Assembly: GCA_023414985.1 (NCBI GenBank)
Contig: JAEZLY010000173.1
Coordinates: 1-20,996, forward strand
Direction: 5' to 3'
DNA from: Bacillota bacterium
GTDB taxonomy: Bacteria; Bacillota; Clostridia; Lachnospirales; Lachnospiraceae
DNA: 20,996 nucleotides
Each line of letters opens with the position of its first letter. The first letter of the stretch is position 1. This document shows positions 15,598 to 20,996 of this stretch, in pieces. The notes beneath the pieces are model-generated. The model saw nothing but the letters and a program-made list of their open reading frames with translations, ran no database searches and was not told the DNA's origin. The translations under genes were made by a program, and so were the position numbers.

Positions 15598-17172
15598 TTA
15601 TCTCTCCGGTACCTCACAGTAATTCCACACCTGCCTATACTTATATCCGTCGTCCCGGGGAATTGAAGCCTTTGCCATTATCTTTTTCGGATTCCCCAGA
15701 TCGGACAGCTTTATTCTGGTCTCCACCACGGTTCCGTACACTCCAAAACCGTCCCCGATCCACTTCATCGATTTTCCTTTCTTCTGGAACAGGAACAGAT
15801 GGGTGCCATCCTCCGTATTATAAATCAAGGAATAGTCCGTAGTCCCGTCTCCGTCAAAGTCTAAATCAAAGCTGACCATCTTAGGCGATTTGACAGTCAA
15901 AGCGGCTGCAAGGTATAAATATCTGCTGTCCTTCATTGCATAGAACTCCCGGATCCCTTCCCTGTTACTGAGATCCTTCGGATCCTCACCGACTGCAAGC
16001 GGCTCTGTTCCCTTCCAATCTGCCAGATCTCCGTTCGGAAGTATCGTGTCCGCTTCCTTGCTTTTGGTTCCGGTATTCATCACCTTAAATGGTTTTAGAA
16101 ACTGTTTGAAATTCTTAAAACTGATAAAACCGGTTACGATGACATCTCCGTTCTTCTTCAAAGCGATCGTATGATTATAGCCACCGCTCATTGTTACGAT
16201 ATCTGTCATGCCACTCACCTTCACGGGCTTTAAGGATGATTGCTTCGTACCATTCCCATATTGTCCGTCCTGGTTATCCCCCCAAGCCAGGTAGCTTCCA
16301 TCGTTGAGGATCGCCATACTATAGTAATAACCTGCTCCGATTTCCTTGACCTTGTTCAGTCCTTCGATCTTTCTTGGCTTGCTGCTTACACTTAGCGAAC
16401 CATTCCCCAGTTCCCCATGGGTATTCTCACCCCAGCACCATAAGCTTCCGTCCTTCTTAATCGCCAGATACTGAAAGCATCCCATTTCAATCTTCTTGAC
16501 ACCTGTCAGCACTTCGGACGGCTTCCCAAGCTTGCATAGGTGTTCGTCCTTCTGATCTGCATATTCCCACTCCAAGGTATAGACTGTTCCGTCCTTCTTC
16601 AAGGCAATGACCCGTGTATGTTTTGCAGCGATATCTACAATATCGTTGAGTCCTTCCATCTTCCTTGCATCCGTTATCTTCTTGCTGCTGCCACCCATAT
16701 ACCATACGGTTCCATCCTTCTTCAGAGCAAAGGAATAGCCGTTGCCCACTGCAATATCGACTGCATCCTTAAATTCCGTAATCTGGGATGCATAATAACA
16801 GCCCCAAGGCTTCCCCAGTCCAAGCTCATTAAAGTATGGACTTCCCCATCCCCAGACAGTACCACCCTTTCTTAGTGCCATGGAATAGAAGTTGGCCGCA
16901 TCTACCTTGACGATATCCGTCAATCCCGCTACCTGCTTTAGTCCGGAGGTTTCGGTAATTTCCCCGTTCCCCAGCTCGGCATCTTTGTTCACTCCACAGC
17001 CCCAGACCGTTCCATCCTCCTTTAGAATCAAGGAATATCCGAAATCAGCCACTACCATCGGCTGAACCTTACTTTCCTCCCCGACATTTGCTTTCCCTTC
17101 TACTCTTGAGGGTGATACTCCGAGCATCAGCATAGAAATAAGAAGAACTGCCATAACTATCTTACGATACAC
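15598..17172 (-). CDS. Secreted RCC1-repeat beta-propeller protein with C-terminal beta domain
   Basis: A 524-residue exported protein. A signal peptide occupies about 1-26 (Arg-Lys, hydrophobic core, then a likely cleavage near VEG-KA). Seven RCC1-like repeats follow: each has an AL-KKDG-TVW-type strand, beginning near 48, 98, 148, 188, 236, 286 and 335. The spacing is mostly 48-50 residues, enough for a closed seven-bladed propeller. Residues about 378-524 form a further domain resembling CBM9/DOMON-like modules, with a Ca-binding-type Asp cluster DLDFDGDGTTD at 436-446. GTG at 17172 is chosen because AGGGAGGGG precedes it closely. There is no LPXTG or membrane anchor, so it is probably released or loosely held outside the cell. 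Bacterial RCC1 propellers mainly bind proteins or polymers; its partner is unknown. It is a single-gene unit. Confidence 0.87.
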   Translation of the reverse strand: MYRKIVMAVLLISMLMLGVSPSRVEGKANVGEESKVQPMVVADFGYSLILKEDGTVWGCGVNKDAELGNGEITETSGLKQVAGLTDIVKVDAANFYSMALRKGGTVWGWGSPYFNELGLGKPWGCYYASQITEFKDAVDIAVGNGYSFALKKDGTVWYMGGSSKKITDARKMEGLNDIVDIAAKHTRVIALKKDGTVYTLEWEYADQKDEHLCKLGKPSEVLTGVKKIEMGCFQYLAIKKDGSLWCWGENTHGELGNGSLSVSSKPRKIEGLNKVKEIGAGYYYSMAILNDGSYLAWGDNQDGQYGNGTKQSSLKPVKVSGMTDIVTMSGGYNHTIALKKNGDVIVTGFISFKNFKQFLKPFKVMNTGTKSKEADTILPNGDLADWKGTEPLAVGEDPKDLSNREGIREFYAMKDSRYLYLAAALTVKSPKMVSFDLDFDGDGTTDYSLIYNTEDGTHLFLFQKKGKSMKWIGDGFGVYGTVVETRIKLSDLGNPKKIMAKASIPRDDGYKYRQVWNYCEVPER

Positions 17173-17201
17173 TGTTACCCCTCCCTACCTTTGTTTTTTC
17201 T

Positions 17202-17230
17202 ATTATATCGCTTCCAGTTTTTGTTTACCA
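17202..17230 (-). promoter_or_regulatory. Possible promoter of the RCC1-repeat gene
   Basis: A perfect TATAAT on the minus strand (17202-17207) lies about 30 bases before the GTG start. The best -35 at 17-base spacing, TGGTAA (17225-17230), is weak, matching three of six positions. The call rests mainly on the -10 box. Confidence 0.35.
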
Positions 17231-17314
17231 GAATAAAGTAGAAGATTTTTAAGTAATATAATTATGAATTACCATAAGTGTTAATCAGCGAAATGTAAAT
17301 CCTTCTGGAGCTTG

Positions 17315-17360
17315 AAAAAAATACCCTTCGCACTGCACATCGTCCGCGCGAAGGGTATTT
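17315..17360 (-). terminator. Strong rho-independent terminator of the sensor-GGDEF gene
   Basis: AAATACCCTTCGC (17319-17331) and GCGAAGGGTATTT (17348-17360) form a perfect 13-base stem around a 16-base loop. On the minus strand the stem runs into TATTTTTTTC. It begins 16 bases after the stop codon of the sensor-GGDEF gene. Confidence 0.88.
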
Positions 17361-17376
17361 CCTATTTGTGATTGAA

Positions 17377-19287
17377 TTACTGCCGAAGATTTCTTTCCAG
17401 CCGTTCCTTCTTATTGATTGCCTTATGGTAATACATGATCTGGTCCGCCTGATCAATCATCGTCTTGATCATCATATGATCATCAATGTAGTCACTGACC
17501 GCACCGATGCTTGTCTCGATCTTATAGGGCTTCTTCGAGGTCTCATTATAATATTCAATGTCTTGAGTAACTGCCGCGATGTAGCTATCCACGGAAGCGT
17601 CCCCCTCCCCGTCGATACCGATGACGAGGAATTCATCTCCTCCGATCCTCGCACAGATATCATGGGTCTTGCATTTACTCTGGAAGGCATTGGCCACAAT
17701 GGTGATGATATTATCCCCCTCAAGATGTCCGTATCGATCATTGACGGTCTTTAGATTATCCAGATCCGCCATCAGCACGAATACCTTCTGCTTATGCGTG
17801 TTGGCCTCGCTGACGGTGCGCTGTTGGTTTAGCTCGAAGCCACTCCGGTTGAAGATCCCTGTCAGGACATCACGGAAGGAGGTTCGGTATAATTTACGGT
17901 GGGTTCGGTTGAACTCCAGTGTATTCATGACAATTCTGCACCAATTTCGGTAAATGATATCAAAGGCCTGTACCTTTCCACCATAGGTCAGCGCAGAATA
18001 TCCGATGCAGTATTGGTTATAATGCACCGGTGTGAAGTAATAGGCTTTCGGCTTCTCTCTATCCTCCCAAAGGTCGGGAAGCATATCCTTTGTATCAAAG
18101 AAGGTATTGCCGAGCTCACATTTCTTCTTTCTGGCAGCCAATGCTAAGGTCATCCTGTCCGTATATTCCGTCTTCATGAACTCTTCCGTCTCGAGACTGT
18201 AATTATCCGTACTTCCATCCCAATTCTCGCAAAGGCACAGATAGTAATCCGAATAATCCTTGATCAGATACAGATACTCACAAATCTGTCCGATGCACTC
18301 CCCAAGGTTCATTACCGAGGACAACGCTTCCGTCATATAGCTGTCCAGAAGCATCTTATAATCCTCCGTCTTTTCCCTTAAGCGTACCGTACCACTCCGC
18401 TTCATATAATCGATATCCTTACAGCCGCAGCTATGCCCGATTTCCAATCTGCCCGCATAATTATTGTGGGGCTTCGGAAGCTCGCCGGTCATCAGTCTGG
18501 TCAACTCACATACCGCATCCACACCGGTTTGCTTCACAGCCGGTGAGAAGGTTGTAATCATCGTCTGGCAGATTACCGCCTCATCTGATGCATCATAACC
18601 CGTTACGGCGATTTCTTCAGGGACAAGGATTCCCTTCCTGGTCAGCTCATTTGCAAATCCGATTGCCATATAATCACTGATGCATACGACCGCATTCGGC
18701 CAGTCAAGCTCTCTGTTGATTAATCTTCTTGCCAGTTTCTCTCCGCTGGAGTAATTAAAATCACCGTCATATAGTATGATACCTTCCTCCAAAGGAATCC
18801 CATGCTTCCGCAGGGAGTCCTTAAAGCCGGCTACCCTGCTGATGGTTGAAATACTGCTCTTCTCACCCGCGAGGCATAGGATCTTTCTATATCCATGGGC
18901 ATCGATCAGATGATCCGTCATCTGTTCCATCGGCTTCCTGTCATTGGTATATACACTCGGGAAATATCTTGAGCTCATATCTATGTATAACACCGGGCAT
19001 CTGCATTTTCTTAAGATCAGCTGTTCAATTTCCTGCGGCAGGTCCCGAATAGCCAATGTAATTCCGGCGACGATGATACCGTCAAACAAATCAAAGTTGA
19101 TCAGGTTAAAGATATTCTTCTCCCCAAGCTTATACTCCGGTAAGCCGGAATCCTTGATCAGTGTTGAGAATACAGCCACGTCATAATCCATGGAATAGCA
19201 TTCCGATATGATACCCTTCAGCAGTTTATTTTGGTAGCTGCCCTCCACTTCAGAGATAATTACCCCGATTAATTTTCTCTTTTTCAA
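17377..19287 (-). CDS. LacI-type sugar-sensor domain fused to a GGDEF diguanylate cyclase
   Basis: A 636-residue soluble protein. Residues 1 to about 290 match the periplasmic-binding-type effector domain of LacI regulators, including an AVTGYDAS-type segment, but there is no helix-turn-helix. A middle region (about 300-460) may be a degenerate GAF-like domain, and about 470-636 are a GGDEF domain. DLTG-like DVLTG, DLDNLKTVND and an intact GGDEF (549-553) predict cyclic di-GMP synthesis. The inhibitory RXXD site reads KTHD, so product inhibition may be weak. The longest frame starts at ATG 19344 without a ribosome binding site; TTG at 19287 follows AGAAGGGG by 5 bases and opens exactly at the sensor domain, so it is preferred. 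There is no signal peptide or membrane segment, so the ligand is intracellular. The ligand is unknown. Confidence 0.88.
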   Translation of the reverse strand: MKKRKLIGVIISEVEGSYQNKLLKGIISECYSMDYDVAVFSTLIKDSGLPEYKLGEKNIFNLINFDLFDGIIVAGITLAIRDLPQEIEQLILRKCRCPVLYIDMSSRYFPSVYTNDRKPMEQMTDHLIDAHGYRKILCLAGEKSSISTISRVAGFKDSLRKHGIPLEEGIILYDGDFNYSSGEKLARRLINRELDWPNAVVCISDYMAIGFANELTRKGILVPEEIAVTGYDASDEAVICQTMITTFSPAVKQTGVDAVCELTRLMTGELPKPHNNYAGRLEIGHSCGCKDIDYMKRSGTVRLREKTEDYKMLLDSYMTEALSSVMNLGECIGQICEYLYLIKDYSDYYLCLCENWDGSTDNYSLETEEFMKTEYTDRMTLALAARKKKCELGNTFFDTKDMLPDLWEDREKPKAYYFTPVHYNQYCIGYSALTYGGKVQAFDIIYRNWCRIVMNTLEFNRTHRKLYRTSFRDVLTGIFNRSGFELNQQRTVSEANTHKQKVFVLMADLDNLKTVNDRYGHLEGDNIITIVANAFQSKCKTHDICARIGGDEFLVIGIDGEGDASVDSYIAAVTQDIEYYNETSKKPYKIETSIGAVSDYIDDHMMIKTMIDQADQIMYYHKAINKKERLERNLRQ

Positions 19288-19353
19288 CTTTTCCCCTTCT
19301 CTCAGAGAAAGAATTATCAGACTATGATAACCCCAATCATGCAATACACAAAA

Positions 19354-19371
19354 ATAGTACTTTTATACTAT
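19354..19371. promoter_or_regulatory. Operator-like palindrome at the sensor-GGDEF promoter
   Basis: ATAGTA (19354-19359) and TACTAT (19366-19371) form a perfect 6-base inverted repeat with a 6-base centre, overlapping the end of the -10 box and the expected transcription start. The position suits a repressor site. The region is AT-rich, so chance cannot be excluded. Confidence 0.35.
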
Positions 19372-19399
19372 TATAGCACAATTATTTCCATTTTTACAA
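19370..19399 (-). promoter_or_regulatory. Promoter of the sensor-GGDEF gene, extended -10
   Basis: On the minus strand TTGTAA (19394-19399) and a perfect TATAAT (19370-19375) are 18 bases apart, with TGC just before the -10. The expected transcript begins near 19363, which would leave little leader for ATG at 19344 but about 75 bases for the preferred TTG at 19287. Confidence 0.6.
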
Positions 19400-19437
19400 T
19401 CAAATTTTTCTTTCTCACAGATCCATCATAAGTGCTC

Positions 19438-20463
19438 TTATTCCTCTTTTCCCTCGATCAGATACACCAGCTGTCGGTAATATTCCAGTGTGTCATCCCT
19501 GGATTTCGTATTGAATAGAACCGTCCGATCCTTCAGATGGATTACGATATAGGGCGGATATTTGATATAGAGAAATACCTTGGACTTACCGTATTGCTCC
19601 AGATTAAAATTACCCAGATAATAGTTCGAGGTGGCGGCTCCGTTGACCCGCAGCCCTCCCTCCGGTAAATTCTCTGTGACTGCTACCTCGAGGATATCCG
19701 AGGTCTTGAATCTGTAATGATAAACCGGTGCATCAATGGCGACCTCTTCCTTCCCGATGTTGATGCGGAAGGTAGCAAAATCCATCCGATACAACAGAAT
19801 GCTCAGCCCACCCAGCAAAAGCACCATGGTGGTAAAGGCAAGGCAGGAAATCCATCGATTACTTTTGTAAGCCATATTTGTCGTGGTTCCGATCCCAAAT
19901 CTTTTCTCTACGGATTTGCGTTTATCCCATGGATTGTCATAATATCCGTTGATCCAGTACTCATCCTCATCCACATAGAGCGGCCCCTCCGCCTTCTTCA
20001 GAAGCTTCTTCCGTCGGTCGGGAAACAGCAACCAATATAGCTTCAGCAGACTCCTGGATTCCCTCTGTGCTTCCTCTTTCACAGTCAGCTCATGGTATTC
20101 CGCGTCCGTCGGGAACCAGAGATTCCTGCTCTTCAACAGCAGCAGACGGTCAAAATAGTGCAGGAAGCACTGATACCCAATGGTATAGTAGGCAGTGCAC
20201 CAGACCATCATGTAAACCAGAAGCAGCGAAGGGTACTCCAGCTTAAACATCGGGAGCGCCAATACAATAAACAGAAAAAAGATACTGCGGTTCGCCTTCT
20301 TAAATCTCACTGCAAGTTCCGCTACTTCCTGCCTCTTCAATACTCCGACCGGAAGCTTCACTCCAAGCAGGATATTATTTCTCGGTGTTCCTGCCGTGCG
20401 GAAGGACAAACCGAAGCATAAAGCAATGATAGCACAGATAAAGCCAACAAAACCTTGCATCAT
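19438..20463 (-). CDS. DUF5808-type membrane protein with C-terminal bacterial PH-like domain
   Basis: A 341-residue membrane protein. A hydrophobic segment lies at the N-terminus, two around 58-105 and one near 207-226. Between them a soluble loop carries WINGYYDNPWDKRKSVEKRF followed by GIGTTTN, closely fitting the DUF5808 pattern of an aromatic-Asn-Pro step followed by KRFGIG-N. The C-terminal 110 residues look like a bacterial PH-like domain (alternating strands, ending with a helix rich in Tyr and Leu). The function of such proteins is unknown; they are often beside small regulators. ATG at 20463 follows AGGGGG by 5 bases, which overlaps the stop of the Crp-type gene 9 bases upstream, so the two are cotranscribed. 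The regulator may control or respond to this protein. Confidence 0.83.
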   Translation of the reverse strand: MMQGFVGFICAIIALCFGLSFRTAGTPRNNILLGVKLPVGVLKRQEVAELAVRFKKANRSIFFLFIVLALPMFKLEYPSLLLVYMMVWCTAYYTIGYQCFLHYFDRLLLLKSRNLWFPTDAEYHELTVKEEAQRESRSLLKLYWLLFPDRRKKLLKKAEGPLYVDEDEYWINGYYDNPWDKRKSVEKRFGIGTTTNMAYKSNRWISCLAFTTMVLLLGGLSILLYRMDFATFRINIGKEEVAIDAPVYHYRFKTSDILEVAVTENLPEGGLRVNGAATSNYYLGNFNLEQYGKSKVFLYIKYPPYIVIHLKDRTVLFNTKSRDDTLEYYRQLVYLIEGKEE

Positions 20464-20472
20464 CTTAACCCC

Positions 20473-20996
20473 CTATTCCAGGCATCGGGCCAGAAGCTCC
20501 CGGTTCACCAGCTTAAAGCTGCTGCCGTAAAAATCAATCATACCCTCGTCCTTCATCCTTGCCAGCTCCCGGCACATGGAGGTTCTGGATACATTCAGAT
20601 AATCCGCGAGCTCGGTCCGGTTCAGCATGATCTGGAACATACTGCTGCCGCGCTCCCCTGCTTCATTCAGTAGAAATAAAGCGATCTTCTCCCGCATTCC
20701 CTTCAGCGTCAGGAGCTCCAGCTTACGATTCAAGTTCACATTCTTCTCTCCAAGCACCACCATCATATTCTGAATCAGGCTAATATGGAACTCGCAGCTG
20801 TTGCCGCAGGACTTGATGATTCTCTCATAAGGAATGAACAGGATACGGGCATCCTCCTTCACTCTTACGGTTACCGGTGAGATCCTCCTCATCGTACATA
20901 CGATCCCCTCCGCAAACATATCTGCGGGGCCGAGAAAGGCCAGAATATGCTTATTCCCGGCGAGGTTCTCCTTCATCACCTCTACCACACCGGATA
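20473..20996 (-). CDS. Crp/Fnr-family transcriptional regulator (5' end outside window)
   Basis: 173 visible residues; the N-terminus lies beyond the window. The frame is open to the edge, and the first visible residues (SGVVEV...NLAGNKHILAFLGPADMF) fall in the middle of a cyclic-nucleotide-binding-type beta-roll, so about 50 residues are missing. The GTG at 20988 is therefore not the true start. A long dimerisation helix follows, then a winged helix-turn-helix (about 120-165) with TELADYLNVSRTSMCRELAR as the recognition part. The cAMP-binding Arg-Ser pair of true Crp is not visible, and no iron-sulfur Cys cluster can be judged, so the ligand is open. It is cotranscribed with the following membrane protein. 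Confidence 0.9.
   Translation of the reverse strand, partial: SGVVEVMKENLAGNKHILAFLGPADMFAEGIVCTMRRISPVTVRVKEDARILFIPYERIIKSCGNSCEFHISLIQNMMVVLGEKNVNLNRKLELLTLKGMREKIALFLLNEAGERGSSMFQIMLNRTELADYLNVSRTSMCRELARMKDEGMIDFYGSSFKLVNRELLARCLE

Noticed and set aside
19288..19344. Longer N-terminus for the sensor-GGDEF protein from the ATG at 19344
   Set aside because: There is no ribosome binding site, it would be nearly leaderless from the predicted promoter, and the extra 19 residues do not belong to the sensor domain; TTG at 19287 has a good site.
20989..20996. Treating GTG at 20988 as the true start of the Crp/Fnr-type gene
   Set aside because: The frame stays open to the window edge and the visible sequence starts in mid-domain, so the gene is cut by the edge.

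Overview
The window looks like a piece of a Gram-positive Clostridia chromosome, most likely a Lachnospiraceae-type bacterium. The basis is the AGGAGG-type ribosome binding sites, sigma-A-like promoters, an LplB/YtcP-type sugar ABC transporter next to a YesM/YesN-type two-component pair, a DUF5808-type membrane protein and a sensor-GGDEF protein. The assignment to a family is inference from gene content. No rRNA, tRNA, CRISPR array, transposase, integrase or phage gene was seen, and no gene-free stretch exceeds about 200 bases.

Positions 1-7992, minus strand: a six-gene sugar-uptake and catabolism operon read from right to left. Its order is permease, permease, lipoprotein binding protein, cytoplasmic GH9 glycoside hydrolase, BadF/BadG-type sugar kinase, and SIS-domain sugar-phosphate protein (cut by the window edge). 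The last three match the logic hydrolyse, phosphorylate, isomerise/deaminate. GH9 plus a BadF/BadG kinase recalls the chitobiose/glucosaminide operon of Vibrio, so an amino-sugar oligosaccharide is the favoured, unproven substrate. The transporter has no ATPase here and probably borrows a shared MsmX-type one. A terminator-like hairpin and a second inverted repeat lie between the permeases and the binding protein.

Positions 8035-11350, plus strand: divergent from the operon, a YesM-like histidine kinase overlaps a short YesN-like response regulator, followed by a small protein with two membrane segments. The kinase pair probably controls the transporter operon.

Positions 11385-14884, plus strand: a compact three-gene cassette with its own extended -10 promoter. 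It encodes a protein of eight 22-residue tandem repeats, a MoxR-type AAA+ ATPase, and a protein with an HEXXH metallopeptidase-like domain fused to a VWA domain. This is the best candidate here for a poorly described molecular machine.

Positions 14868-20996, minus strand: an AT-rich orphan membrane protein; a large imperfect palindrome; a secreted seven-repeat RCC1-type beta-propeller with an extra C-terminal domain; a LacI-type-sensor/GGDEF diguanylate cyclase with a strong terminator and an operator-like palindrome at its promoter; and a Crp/Fnr-type regulator (cut by the window edge) cotranscribed with a DUF5808/PH-like membrane protein.

Several starts were moved from the longest possible ORF using ribosome binding sites; the reasons are given per gene. 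Family assignments come from motif reading only; no database search was run.
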